Numbered from the stretch's first letter, positions 37,147 to 46,426 are shown. The stretch: DNA of 64,000 nucleotides from Jannaschia sp. S6380 (GCF_023015695.1 NZ_JALKAS010000002.1:454501-518500); one strand, 5' to 3'. The notes: a model not told the origin generated them from the letters alone. Numbers and translations: made by a program.

Positions 37147-37794
37147 ATGACCCTTGTGAAAACACCCGCCCTTATCGCCGTCGCCGGAAGCCTGGTGCTG
37201 GCCGGCTGCGTCGACGCCACCACCGGCGAGCCGAACCGCACGCGCAACGGTGCCCTGATCGGGGCCGGCATCGGCGCCGCCGCCGGCGCGATCGCCGGAG
37301 ATGGCAGTCGCGCCGACGAAATCGCCGCGGGCGCCGTGGTCGGCGGCCTCGTCGGCGGGGCGATCGGCTCGCGCCTCGACCGTCAGGCGGCCGATCTGCG
37401 GGCGCAGCTGGGCGACGACCGTATCACCATCACCAACACCGGGTCCGAGCTGATCGTGACGATGCCGCAGGACATCCTGTTCGCCACCGACAGCGCCAAC
37501 CTGCGCCCCGACCTGCAAAGCGACATTCGTGCGCTGGCCGGCAACCTGCAGCAGTATCCCAACACCACGGTCCAGGTGATTGGCCATACCGACAGCGACG
37601 GCTCGGCTGCCTACAACCAGGATCTGTCCGAACGCCGTGCCCGTGCGGTGGCCGGCGTCCTGCTGGAGCAGGGCGTGAGCGGTTCGCGCGTGGTGCCCAT
37701 CGGCCGCGGCGAGAGCCAGCCCGTGGCGACCAACAACACCGCCGCGGGCAAGCAGCAGAACCGCCGAGTCGAGATCGTCATCACGCCGGTCTGA
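37147..37794 (+). CDS. OmpA-family outer-membrane lipoprotein
   Basis: A 215-residue peptidoglycan-associated lipoprotein. A signal peptide ends in the lipobox LAGC (Cys21). A Gly/Ala-rich glycine-zipper region (about 35-75, IGAGIGAAAGAIAG) precedes an OmpA C-terminal domain (about 95-215) with the peptidoglycan-binding VIGHTDSDGSAAYNQDLSERRA. It is YiaD-like. A strong hairpin follows the gene. Confidence 0.92.
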   Translation: MTLVKTPALIAVAGSLVLAGCVDATTGEPNRTRNGALIGAGIGAAAGAIAGDGSRADEIAAGAVVGGLVGGAIGSRLDRQAADLRAQLGDDRITITNTGSELIVTMPQDILFATDSANLRPDLQSDIRALAGNLQQYPNTTVQVIGHTDSDGSAAYNQDLSERRARAVAGVLLEQGVSGSRVVPIGRGESQPVATNNTAAGKQQNRRVEIVITPV

Positions 37795-37816
37795 TCCTAC
37801 TGTCGGCCCCGAGACC

Positions 37817-37852
37817 ACGCCCGTCGGATCGTGCGATCCGGCGGGCGTATTC
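37817..37852 (+). terminator. Hairpin terminator after the OmpA-like gene
   Basis: ACGCCCGTCGGATC pairs with GATCCGGCGGGCGT around GTGC: 14 pairs with one G-U, starting 23 bases past the stop and followed by TATT. Strong stem, short T-run. Confidence 0.65.
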
Positions 37853-37901
37853 ACGTCTGGATTCCGCGGCATCGCAATCGGTCGTTGGATTTCGGGGGCG
37901 G

Positions 37902-37920
37902 TGGTCATAGGTTTTGACCA
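37902..37920. promoter_or_regulatory. Probable operator of the FadR-type regulator
   Basis: TGGTCA-N7-TGACCA is a perfect 6-bp inverted repeat 16 bases upstream of the regulator's ATG. TGGTC/GACCA half-sites are typical of FadR-subfamily GntR operators, so autoregulation is a reasonable inference. Confidence 0.5.
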
Positions 37921-37936
37921 ATTCCGGGGATCCGCC

Positions 37937-38704
37937 ATGCCGTTCCAGCCCGTCACCGCCGAGAAGCTCGCCGCAGCCGTCGTTCGCCAGATCGAGCAGC
38001 TGATCCTGCGTGGCATTCTGCGCCCCGGCGATCGCCTGCCGGCGGAACGCGAACTGTCCGAGCGGCTGGGCGTGTCGCGTCCGTCGCTGCGCGAGGCGGT
38101 GGCGGAATTGCAGGATCGCGGCCTGCTCAGCAGTCGGGCCGGCGCGGGCGTCTTCGTGGCCGACGTGCTGGGCAACGCGTTCTCGCCCGCCCTGACCCGC
38201 CTTTTCGCCAGTCACGAGGACGCGCTCTTCGACTACATCGCCTTTCGGCGCGACATGGAGGGGCTGGCCGCGGCGCGGGCTGCCACGCATGGCTCCGACA
38301 CCGATCTCGAGTTGGTCGACACGATCTTCCGCAAGATGGAGGGGGCCCATTCCAAGCGCGACCCGTCGGAGGAGGCGGCGCTGGACGCGGATTTCCACAT
38401 GGCCATCGTCGAGGCGAGCCACAATGTCATCATGCTGCACATGATGCGCTCGATGATGGATCTGCTGCGAGAGGGCGTGTTCTACAATCGCTCCGTCATG
38501 TTCCGGCGCCGCACCACGCGCGACATGCTGCTGGATCAGCACCGGGCGATCAATGACGGGTTGCAGGCCCGCGATCCGGAGGCCGCGCGCGGGGCGATCG
38601 AGGCGCATCTGAACTATGTCCGCGCCAGCCTTGCCGAACAGCGCGAGGCCGACCGCCACGAGGACGTCGCGCGCCTGCGCCTGCAACAGGAAGTGGGGCG
38701 CTAG
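37937..38704 (+). CDS. FadR-subfamily GntR transcriptional regulator
   Basis: A 255-residue regulator. The N-terminal winged helix has LRPGDRLPAERELSERLGVSRPSLREAV; the C-terminal FCD domain carries His and Asp residues for metal/ligand binding (DADFHMAIVEASHN). PdhR/LldR-type proteins look like this; the ligand may be an organic acid. Its TAG stop shares the CTAG at 38701-38704 with ptsP. Confidence 0.9.
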   Translation: MPFQPVTAEKLAAAVVRQIEQLILRGILRPGDRLPAERELSERLGVSRPSLREAVAELQDRGLLSSRAGAGVFVADVLGNAFSPALTRLFASHEDALFDYIAFRRDMEGLAAARAATHGSDTDLELVDTIFRKMEGAHSKRDPSEEAALDADFHMAIVEASHNVIMLHMMRSMMDLLREGVFYNRSVMFRRRTTRDMLLDQHRAINDGLQARDPEAARGAIEAHLNYVRASLAEQREADRHEDVARLRLQQEVGR

Positions 38705-40938
38705 CCCGAGCGCGTGCGCAGGTAGTCCATGACGGCGGGCCGCACCGTCTGTTCGCCGGACACCCGGGCCCGGTTGATGACGTCGCGCACTTCGGACAGG
38801 TCGGCCTTCAAGAGCATGTGCTTGACCGGACCGATCGAGGCCGGGCGCATCGACAGGCAGCGCAGGCCCATGGCAGCGAAGCACAGCGCCTCGACCGGGC
38901 GGCCGGCATCCTCGCCGCAGAAGGACACTGGCGTTCCGGCCTCCTCGCAGCGGGCGACGATCTGCTCGATCAGGGTCAGAAAGCTGACGTTCAACGTATC
39001 ATAGCGCCGGCGCACGCGCTCGTTCTCGCGGTCGGCGGCGAAGAAGAACTGCTTCAGGTCGTTGCCGCCGACGGAGATGAAATCCGCCTCCTCGAAGAAG
39101 CGGCGGGGCGCGAAGGCGAGGCTCGGCGTCTCCAGCATCGCGCCCACACGCAGGGTTTCGGGCAGGACATGGCCGAGGGACGTTTCGCGGTGGACCTCAC
39201 GCGTCAGATGGGCGCGCGCCTCCAGGAACTCCTCCATCTGCGCGATGAAGGGAAACATGACGTTCAGGGGCCGTCCGTTCGCCGCCCGCAAAAGCGCCTG
39301 CAGCTGCATCCGCATGACGCCGGTCTTGTCCAGCCCGACCCGGATCGCGCGCCAGCCCAGCGCCGGGTTCGGCTCCTCGGTGGCCTTCATGTAGGGCAGG
39401 ACCTTGTCGGACCCGATATCCAGCGTGCGGAAGATTACCGGCTTGCCATGCGCGGCGTCGATCACGCGGGCATAGAGCGACGCCAGCTCGGCCCGGCGGG
39501 GCACCTTGTTCCGGGTCAGGAACTGCAATTCGGTCCGGAACAGCCCCACCCCCTCGGCCCCGGAATTGGGCAGCGAGGGCAGATCGGCGATCAGGCCGGC
39601 ATTCATCATCAGCTCGATCCGGCAGCCGTCCATCGTCACGCAGTCGCGGTCGCGGATCGTGGCATAGCGGGTCTGGGCTTCGGCTGCCATCGCCAGCTTC
39701 TCGCCGAAGGCGTTGCGCACCATCTCGTCGGGGCGCAGATGCACCACACCCTGATCGCCATCCACCAGGATCCGGTCGCCCGAGAGGGCCTCGGTGGTGA
39801 TGCCCCGCGCCTGGATCACCAACGGAATCGCCCAGGCGCGCGCGACGATCGCCGCGTGGCTGCCGACGGCGCCGTCCTCCAGCACGACGCCCTTGAGCTT
39901 GCGCCCGTAGTCCAGCAACTCGCCCGGCCCGATATTGCGCGCGACCAGAACCGCGTTGTCCGGCAGGTTGCCCCGGTCGCGCCCCTGACCCGTCAGCATG
40001 CGCAGCAGGCGATTCGACAGGTCGTCCAGGTCGGCCAGCCGGTCGCGCAGATACGGATCGGCCCCGGCCATGCGCGCGCGGGCGGCGGTCTGCTCCTTCT
40101 CCACGGCGGCTTCGGCCGTCAGGCCCGCGTCGATGTCGTCCTCCATCCGCCGCAGCCAGGACCGTGAATAGGCGAACATGCGGAAGGCCTCGATCACCTC
40201 CTCCTGCGCGCGGTCGCCATGCGCCTGCGTCAGCATGCGATCGACCGAGAGGCGCAGCTTGTCCACGGCCTCTCGCAGGCGCGTCAGCTCGGTTTCCGGG
40301 TCGTCCGAGATCGGGTTCGAAATGACGACCCTTGGATCGTGCAGGTGGACGACCCCGTCGCAGGCGCCTTCCTGGCCGGTCACGCCACGGAACAGGACCT
40401 GCTGGGCATGGCGCGGCTTCAGCGCCTCGCCCTCGCCGGTGAATGCGCCCAGTTCGGTCATTTCGGCCAGGACCATGGCCACGACTTCCAGGGCGTAGAC
40501 CTCGTCCTCGGTGAATTCGCGGGCATCCTTCGATTGCACGACCAGCACGCCCAGCCGCTCGCCCAGGCGCTGGATCGGCACGCCGAGGAAGCTGGAATAC
40601 ACCTCCTCGCCGGTCTCGGGCATGTAGCGGAAGCCCTTGGTGGCGGGCGCGTCGGCGGTGTTCAGGGGCGCGCGCCTGCGTGCGACGCGGCCGACCAGAC
40701 CCTCGCCCACACGCATCCGGGTGACATGGACGGAAGCAGGGTTCAGCCCCTCGGTCGCGCAAAGCTCCAGCGTCTGCTCGTCGCGATGCAGATAGATCGA
40801 GCAGACCTCGGTCGACATCGACGAGGCGACGAGCGCCACGATGCGGTCCAGGCGTTCCTGCCCCGCGCCGGCTTCGGCCATGACGGCCTGAAGCCGTCGC
40901 AGCAGCTTGCGGCTGTCGCTGTCCTTCGGCGCTGCCAT
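38701..40938 (-). CDS. ptsP: PTS-Ntr enzyme I (PEP-protein phosphotransferase)
   Basis: A 745-residue protein. An N-terminal GAF domain (about 1-165) is followed by the PEP-utilising enzyme core: the phospho-His region GAVGSHAAIVARAW (His near residue 364), then a TIM-barrel with GVGLFRTELQFL and PFCGED-type C-terminal motifs (SFCGEDAGRP). It passes phosphate from PEP to NPr and EIIA-Ntr in nitrogen/potassium signalling. In related genomes it often follows lysC, whereas here other genes intervene. Confidence 0.95.
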   Translation of the reverse strand: MAAPKDSDSRKLLRRLQAVMAEAGAGQERLDRIVALVASSMSTEVCSIYLHRDEQTLELCATEGLNPASVHVTRMRVGEGLVGRVARRRAPLNTADAPATKGFRYMPETGEEVYSSFLGVPIQRLGERLGVLVVQSKDAREFTEDEVYALEVVAMVLAEMTELGAFTGEGEALKPRHAQQVLFRGVTGQEGACDGVVHLHDPRVVISNPISDDPETELTRLREAVDKLRLSVDRMLTQAHGDRAQEEVIEAFRMFAYSRSWLRRMEDDIDAGLTAEAAVEKEQTAARARMAGADPYLRDRLADLDDLSNRLLRMLTGQGRDRGNLPDNAVLVARNIGPGELLDYGRKLKGVVLEDGAVGSHAAIVARAWAIPLVIQARGITTEALSGDRILVDGDQGVVHLRPDEMVRNAFGEKLAMAAEAQTRYATIRDRDCVTMDGCRIELMMNAGLIADLPSLPNSGAEGVGLFRTELQFLTRNKVPRRAELASLYARVIDAAHGKPVIFRTLDIGSDKVLPYMKATEEPNPALGWRAIRVGLDKTGVMRMQLQALLRAANGRPLNVMFPFIAQMEEFLEARAHLTREVHRETSLGHVLPETLRVGAMLETPSLAFAPRRFFEEADFISVGGNDLKQFFFAADRENERVRRRYDTLNVSFLTLIEQIVARCEEAGTPVSFCGEDAGRPVEALCFAAMGLRCLSMRPASIGPVKHMLLKADLSEVRDVINRARVSGEQTVRPAVMDYLRTRSG

Positions 40939-41007
40939 CGGTCGATCCGCCTCCCTCGTCCCAACCCCTATATGGCCCCCGGGCGCCGAAGGGGAGGGTC
41001 CGTCGCG

Positions 41008-42063
41008 TCAGTAGTCGTGGATATGCTCGAGCGTGAGGCGGTTTTCGGCCAGATCGCGCAGATGCGACGCCAGATCGGGCACGAAGACGAGGTGGAGGTT
41101 GCGAAAATCGCCCCTTCCCTGTCGCGGAAGGCTGGTGATGATGCCCGGTCCTTCCGCCGGGACGCGCGAGATCGTTGTGAACAGGATGTCGTCGTTGCCC
41201 GCGATCTCGACGAAATCGGCACCCTGAAAGGCCAGTCCGGCCAGAATATCGGTCAGTTCGCGGTAGCGGGGCGTCTCGAGGACCAGCCCCTCCTCCCGCA
41301 TCTCCAGCACCCGTACGCCGTCCCATTCCAGGGCCTTCGTCCGCGTGATGCCGTGCAGGATCAATCGCAGCGTCGGCGCATCCCCGCCGACACCGGCCAC
41401 CGCGGCCTCGATCACCCGGGCGTAGCGCGCCTTGACCCCGTATTCGAGGCCCAGCGCCAGCCGCCGCTCGCGGTCGCGCAGGGTCGGATCGGGCCCGAGG
41501 GCGGCGTCGAGCGCAGCGACAGTGGCGCCGAAATCCCTTTCGTACCACGGCACCTGCTGCAGGAAGGTTGCGTACTCGGCCATCTGCGTCGCATCCGCCT
41601 CCTCGATCGGGCGGCGCGCTTCGGTCGTCGTGGCGGCCATCCGGCCCAGCGTCTCCTCGTAGAGGGCTTTCATCAGCATCTCGGCCGTGAAGCTGATACC
41701 GATGACATGCACGGTCTGCCGGCTGCCGCCATCCTCGGCCCCAAACGCATCGGCGCGTTCGGACAGGGCGCAGAAGGATGACCAGAACCCGCCGATCGCG
41801 GAGAAGAAGCCGTAATCATGCGGGTCACCATCCGCGATAACCCGGGCGTAGTCGTCATAGGCGTGCACGATGTGCCATTCGGGATAAGTCAGAAGCGTTC
41901 GCGCTTCGGCGCGCCGATGCTCGGGCGGCAGGATCGAGGCGGATTGCGGCACCGCCTCGCCCCGGCAGGCCAGCTCGACATAGGCCGAGGGCGCCAGCAG
42001 GGTCAGCACGACGACCAGAAGCACGACGAGCAGCCGCCGGGCCAGACGCAGCAGAAATTTCAT
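41008..42063 (-). CDS. Membrane-anchored protein of unknown function
   Basis: A 351-residue protein with one N-terminal hydrophobic segment (about 8-30, LLVVLLVVVLTLLAPSAYVE) and a large, probably periplasmic, domain. Conserved-looking features are LLTYPEWHIVHAYDDYA and FFSAIGGFWSSFCAL. I recall uncharacterised proteins with the YPEWHIV pattern but no assigned function. The ATG overlaps the stop of the four-helix membrane gene (ATGA), making it the third gene of the cassette. Confidence 0.75.
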   Translation of the reverse strand: MKFLLRLARRLLVVLLVVVLTLLAPSAYVELACRGEAVPQSASILPPEHRRAEARTLLTYPEWHIVHAYDDYARVIADGDPHDYGFFSAIGGFWSSFCALSERADAFGAEDGGSRQTVHVIGISFTAEMLMKALYEETLGRMAATTTEARRPIEEADATQMAEYATFLQQVPWYERDFGATVAALDAALGPDPTLRDRERRLALGLEYGVKARYARVIEAAVAGVGGDAPTLRLILHGITRTKALEWDGVRVLEMREEGLVLETPRYRELTDILAGLAFQGADFVEIAGNDDILFTTISRVPAEGPGIITSLPRQGRGDFRNLHLVFVPDLASHLRDLAENRLTLEHIHDY

Positions 42064-42485
42064 GCGATGGCGGGCCGCTGTCGCAGTGACGCCAGGCCCG
42101 TCGCCAGCGCCACGCCCCCCAGGATCATGTGCGGCAGATTCGCAAGCCAGCGGAACAGGCCGAAATCCGCCCCAAGCGACGCGTTGAAGCAGATGGCGAG
42201 ATCCAGATAGCCCCAGCCCGTCAGCATCCCCAGCGCCCCGTCCATCAGGTACAGGAACCCGAACGCGATCAGAAAGAACTCGGCCGCCTTGTGCGACCGC
42301 CAGGCGGCCCAGCCGGCCCAGAGCGCCGAGATCACGTGCAGCGCGTCGTCGAACGGATCGAGCGCGAAGATGCCGAAGGCCAGCCCCTCCGCATCCACGA
42401 GGCCCGGCACCGGCAGGTAGTTGATCGAGGCCACGGCCAGCAGGATGGCGGCATAGGCCCAGGCGAGCTTGCGTTGGAGGGTCAT
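42060..42485 (-). CDS. Small four-helix membrane protein (DUF4383-like)
   Basis: A 141-residue protein with four hydrophobic segments (about 8-25, 40-58, 68-90, 108-135) and the motif GIFALDPFDDALHVISALWAGWAAW, which resembles DUF4383-type membrane proteins. It overlaps both neighbours by 4 bases, so it is tightly coupled to the flavoprotein and to the anchored protein. Confidence 0.75.
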   Translation of the reverse strand: MTLQRKLAWAYAAILLAVASINYLPVPGLVDAEGLAFGIFALDPFDDALHVISALWAGWAAWRSHKAAEFFLIAFGFLYLMDGALGMLTGWGYLDLAICFNASLGADFGLFRWLANLPHMILGGVALATGLASLRQRPAIA

Positions 42486-43966
42486 AGCGTTCCCACGTAT
42501 CGGTCCCACAGGTTGTTGCGGAAGATCAGGTCCGGATCCATCGCCCGCTTGGCCGCCGCGAAGTCCGCCGCACGGGGATAGGCGCGGGCGAACTGGTCCG
42601 GCGTCGCGTGCGGACGGTAAGGCAGGTAGTAGCTGCCCCCGATGGCGAGGATCCCGTCGATCAGCTCGCGCGTCATCCGCGCCATGTCCGCTTCGGCGCG
42701 GGCCGACATCTCCTGGCTGAAGGACATGACGGTGGCGATGCGGGGCGTGGCGGCATAGCTGAGCCAGCTTTCGGCGTCGGTGTCGACGAAGCGCAACGTG
42801 ACGTTCAGGAACTCCTGGAAGCTGCCGGGGATCACGTTGCGGCATAGGTCCAGATAGGCATCCCAGCTTTCGAAGGGTACGAAATATTCGTGCAGGATGT
42901 CGGTGCGCGTCGGATCGCGATCGTCCAGCGTGACGACGGGTTCGTTGACGAGGCTGTTCCGCGTCGTCTCGCCCCCGGCCACGCGGGGGCCGACATCCGC
43001 CTCCAGCCACCAGCGCAGCGCCTTCATCCGCTCTCGCCCCAGTTGCGCGCGGTATAGGTGCCGCGCCAACTTCGATACCGCGCCCGACCCGGCGGCGGGC
43101 GGCAGGTCGGCCTGATCCTCGGTCGCGCGATAGGTGATCAGAAGGGCGCGGTCGAAGAACCCGTCCCGCGCCACGTTGAGCCGGCCATAGGCCATCGGCA
43201 CATCGCCCCCGTCCAGCGCCGCGCGGAAGGCGGTGGCGAAGTCCCCGGCCGGCATTTCGTCGAAGCGGGGGACGAGGCGCGCGTTCGGCACCGCCTCCAC
43301 CTCCAGGTCGACGATCGCACCGGTCAGGCCGTAGCCGCCCATGCTCATGGCGAACAGATCGGCGTTCTCATCCCGCGAGGCCGTTACCAGATCGCCCGAC
43401 GGCAGGACCAGCCGCAGCGACCGCACCGACGATCCCATCGGCCCGAACGGCGCGGGCCAGCCATGCGCGTTGACGCAGAAACAGGCGGCAACGCCGAAGT
43501 CGTGGTTCGACTGCATGATCTTCGGGCTGAACCCTTCCGCATCCAGCGCCGCGATCACTTGGGCCCAGCGCGCCCCGGAATGGACGCGGTAGGTGCCTGC
43601 GTCCCGGTCCAACTCCAGCGCGCCGTTGTCGGCAGTGATCGCGTGGCCGTACCGCGGGATGGACTGCCCACCCATCGAATGCCGCGCCGCCGAGACGCAG
43701 ACGGGCCGTCCGGCTGCGCGCGCCTCGTTCATCTCGGCACGGATCAGGTCGACGAAAGCATCCCCCGTCGCGTCCGTCACCCTGTGGCGATGTATCGGCG
43801 TGGCTTGCAGCAGCGAGGCGTCGTTCAGCATGCCCTCCGGCGTGGCTTCCGGCAGACGGGTCAGGGCCGTCGCGTCCGGCAGCGCCGGCGACCAGGCATG
43901 TGCAGCGACAGCACCGATCACGGCACCCGTTCCCAGCAGCGCCGCGCGCCGCGTGATCCTGCCCAT
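42482..43966 (-). CDS. Tat-exported FAD-binding oxidoreductase (VAO/PCMH type)
   Basis: A 494-residue flavoprotein. The N-terminus MGRITRRAALLGTGAVIGAVAAHA has a twin-arginine signal. The FAD-binding PCMH domain shows VSAARHSMGGQSIPRYGH (about 90-107), then CFCVNAHGWPAPFGPMGSSV and SMGGYGLTGAI. The C-terminal part ends LIFRNNLWDRYVG, like aldonolactone/alditol oxidases. The substrate is unknown. GGAGG lies 7 bases before the ATG at 43966. It heads the three-gene cassette. Confidence 0.87.
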   Translation of the reverse strand: MGRITRRAALLGTGAVIGAVAAHAWSPALPDATALTRLPEATPEGMLNDASLLQATPIHRHRVTDATGDAFVDLIRAEMNEARAAGRPVCVSAARHSMGGQSIPRYGHAITADNGALELDRDAGTYRVHSGARWAQVIAALDAEGFSPKIMQSNHDFGVAACFCVNAHGWPAPFGPMGSSVRSLRLVLPSGDLVTASRDENADLFAMSMGGYGLTGAIVDLEVEAVPNARLVPRFDEMPAGDFATAFRAALDGGDVPMAYGRLNVARDGFFDRALLITYRATEDQADLPPAAGSGAVSKLARHLYRAQLGRERMKALRWWLEADVGPRVAGGETTRNSLVNEPVVTLDDRDPTRTDILHEYFVPFESWDAYLDLCRNVIPGSFQEFLNVTLRFVDTDAESWLSYAATPRIATVMSFSQEMSARAEADMARMTRELIDGILAIGGSYYLPYRPHATPDQFARAYPRAADFAAAKRAMDPDLIFRNNLWDRYVGTL

Positions 43967-44077
43967 CGTCGTCCTCCACTCCGGCCTCGGTGGCATCATG
44001 CCGGGCGGGCGTGGCCCCGGACAGGGGGCTGTCGAAGTTGGCGCGTCATGTGTCGCATCCCGGTCGCGCCGATCGCG

Positions 44078-44188
44078 TCAGGGCCGGGCGATCATGGGCG
44101 TCGGATCGCCTCCGAGGGCGGGTAGCATCAGGGCGAGGCCGAGGCAGACGACCATCCAGAAGACGGGGATATGGGGCAGACTTTTCAT
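44078..44188 (-). CDS. Possible 36-residue single-span peptide
   Basis: A short open frame with one hydrophobic segment (IPVFWMVVCLGLALMLPAL) and an AGGATGGGGG ribosome-site-like stretch before its ATG. It lies 49 bases downstream of lysC on the same strand. No family is known; it could be chance. Confidence 0.35.
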   Translation of the reverse strand: MKSLPHIPVFWMVVCLGLALMLPALGGDPTPMIARP

Positions 44189-44237
44189 GCCCCCATCCTG
44201 CCACAGGGGTCGCCCGGCGCGCGATAGCGGGGCGCTG

Positions 44238-45497
44238 TTATCCGGTGACATCGGCGCCGGCGGCGCCCTTTTCCAGCTCGAACGCGTCATGCAGCGCCTG
44301 CACCGCCAGTTCCATGTACTTGCGGTCGATCAGCACGCTGATCTTGATCTCGGACGTGGTGATGACCTTGATATTGATCCCCTCGGCCGAAAGCGCGCTG
44401 AACATCCGCGCGGCGACGCCCGCATGGCTTCGCATGCCGATGCCCACGACCGAGACCTTGCTGACGCCTTCGTCGGCGATCAGGTCGTGGAAGTTGATCT
44501 CCTCGCGGTCCATCGCGTCGCGCACGGCCTTCTCGGCCCGCGCGACGTGGTCGACCGGCAGGCTGAAGGTCATGTCGGTGCGGCCGTCCTCGGCGATGTT
44601 CTGGACGATCATGTCCACGTTCACGCCCGCTTCGGCCAGCGGCCCGAAGATGGCGGCCGAAACGCCAGGCCGGTCGGCGACCGAGATCAGCGTCATCTTG
44701 GCCTCGTCGCGCACGAAGGCGACCCCGGCGATCACGTTCGATTCCATGATGTCCTCCTCGTCGCAGACGAGCGTTCCCGCATCGTCGGACAGTTCCTCGA
44801 AACTCGACAGCACGCGCAGGCGCACCTTGTAGCGCATCGCCAGTTCCACCGACCGCGTCTGCAGCACCTTGGCGCCGAGCGAAGCCAGCTCCAGCATTTC
44901 CTCGAAGGCGATGCGGTCCAGCTTGCGGGCCTTCGACGTGATCCGCGGATCGGTCGTATAGACCCCGTCGACATCGGTGTAGATGTCGCAGCGCTCGGCG
45001 CCGAACGCGGCGGCGAAGGCCACGGCGGTGGTGTCCGATCCGCCGCGTCCCAGCGTGGTGATGCGCCCTTCGGGGCTGATGCCCTGGAATCCGGCGACCA
45101 CCGCGACCTGCATGCCGCCTTCGAACCTGGCGTCGAAATTCGCGGTCGGGATCTCCTCGATCCGGGCGCTGGAATGGGCCGCGGAAGTGCGGACCGGCAC
45201 CTGCCAGCCCTGCCAGCTCCGCGCCTCGATCCCGTTCTGCTGCAAGGTCAGCGCCAGCAATCCGGCGGTCACGTTCTCGCCCGAGGAGACCACCGCGTCG
45301 TATTCCCGCGCATCGTAGAGCGGCGAGGTCTCGTTCACCCAGCCCACCAGCTCGTTGGTCTTGCCCGACATGGCGCTGACCACGACGATCACGTCATAGC
45401 CGCGGGCGACCTCGACGCCCACGCGCTTGGCGACCCGGCGGATGCGATCCAGGTTCGCGACGGAGGTGCCGCCGAATTTCATCACGAGGCGGGGCAT
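44238..45497 (-). CDS. lysC: Aspartate kinase
   Basis: A 419-residue enzyme for the first step of the aspartate family pathway (Lys, Thr, Met). The kinase domain starts MPRLVMKFGGTSVANLDRI and includes TLGRGGSDTTAVAFAAAF. Two C-terminal ACT domains (about 265-410) provide feedback control. The start is placed at MPRLVMKF, where the kinase fold begins; the upstream frame is spurious. Confidence 0.96.
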   Translation of the reverse strand: MPRLVMKFGGTSVANLDRIRRVAKRVGVEVARGYDVIVVVSAMSGKTNELVGWVNETSPLYDAREYDAVVSSGENVTAGLLALTLQQNGIEARSWQGWQVPVRTSAAHSSARIEEIPTANFDARFEGGMQVAVVAGFQGISPEGRITTLGRGGSDTTAVAFAAAFGAERCDIYTDVDGVYTTDPRITSKARKLDRIAFEEMLELASLGAKVLQTRSVELAMRYKVRLRVLSSFEELSDDAGTLVCDEEDIMESNVIAGVAFVRDEAKMTLISVADRPGVSAAIFGPLAEAGVNVDMIVQNIAEDGRTDMTFSLPVDHVARAEKAVRDAMDREEINFHDLIADEGVSKVSVVGIGMRSHAGVAARMFSALSAEGINIKVITTSEIKISVLIDRKYMELAVQALHDAFELEKGAAGADVTG

Positions 45498-45642
45498 GGC
45501 GCGCTCCGGGGTGGTTGGCTTCGCGCCTGTTAGGGCAGGGGGGGCGCCGGGGCAAGGTCGGCGGGACGGGCCGCCATGATGCAGATCAAGGCCCTGCGCG
45601 CGGATGCGCGCCAGCATCGCGCGAATCGAAACCGATCCGCGA

Positions 45643-46419
45643 ATGACCGCCATGTCCACGCCTTGGAACCCGAGCCCCGCGGACGCGGCGCCGCTGAACC
45701 TGTCCGACCTGGGTGACGTCCTGCGGGCGGGCTGGGCCGACTTTCGGCGCGCGCCGCGGTTCGGACTTTTCTTCGGTGCGATCTATGCGCTGGCGGGGCT
45801 GATCCTGCTGCAGCTCGGCGCGGGGCTGTTCACCTGGACGCTGACGCTGACGCTGGGTTTCCCGCTGCTGGCGCCGTTCCTGGCCGTCGGCCTCTACGAG
45901 GTCAGCCGGCGGCTGGACCGGGGCGCGCCGCTCGACTTCGCCGGCGTCCTGGGCGTCGTCTGGCAGGAGCGGACGCGGCAGATCCCCTGGGCCGGGGCGG
46001 TGATCCTTTTGTACTTTCTGTTCTGGAGCTTCGTGGCCCACATGCTGTTTGCATTGTTCATGGGGCCGACCGCGCTTCTGGGACCGCCGGGGGAACTGGG
46101 CGCCTATCTGTCGGGGCGCGGGCTGGCCATGCTCGTCGTGCAGATGACCTTCGGTGCGGCCTGCGCGTTCCTTCTATTCGCGCTGACGGCCATCAGCCTG
46201 CCGATGCTCTTGGACCGCGAGGTCGATTTCGTCACCGCCATGCTGGCCAGCCTACGCGTGACCCGCCGCAACCCGGGCGTGATGCTGGTTTGGGCCACGG
46301 TCATTGCGGTGCTGACGCTGGCGGCGATGGTGCCGTGGTTCCTGGGCCTGCCGATCGTGCTGCCGGTGCTGGGCCATGCCAGCTGGCACCTCTACCGCCG
46401 GGCGATCCCGCAGGCGTGA
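45643..46419 (+). CDS. DUF2189 family membrane protein
   Basis: A 258-residue protein with about six membrane segments and the family-type start LGDVLRAGWADFRRAPRFGLFFG. A long hydrophobic loop (GLFTWTLTLTLGFPLLAPFLAVGLYEVSRRLD region) is present. Function is unknown. The start could be 45643 or 45652; no strong ribosome site separates them. Convergent with glmS (7-base gap). Confidence 0.82.
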   Translation: MTAMSTPWNPSPADAAPLNLSDLGDVLRAGWADFRRAPRFGLFFGAIYALAGLILLQLGAGLFTWTLTLTLGFPLLAPFLAVGLYEVSRRLDRGAPLDFAGVLGVVWQERTRQIPWAGAVILLYFLFWSFVAHMLFALFMGPTALLGPPGELGAYLSGRGLAMLVVQMTFGAACAFLLFALTAISLPMLLDREVDFVTAMLASLRVTRRNPGVMLVWATVIAVLTLAAMVPWFLGLPIVLPVLGHASWHLYRRAIPQA

Positions 46420-46426
46420 TCGCGGA

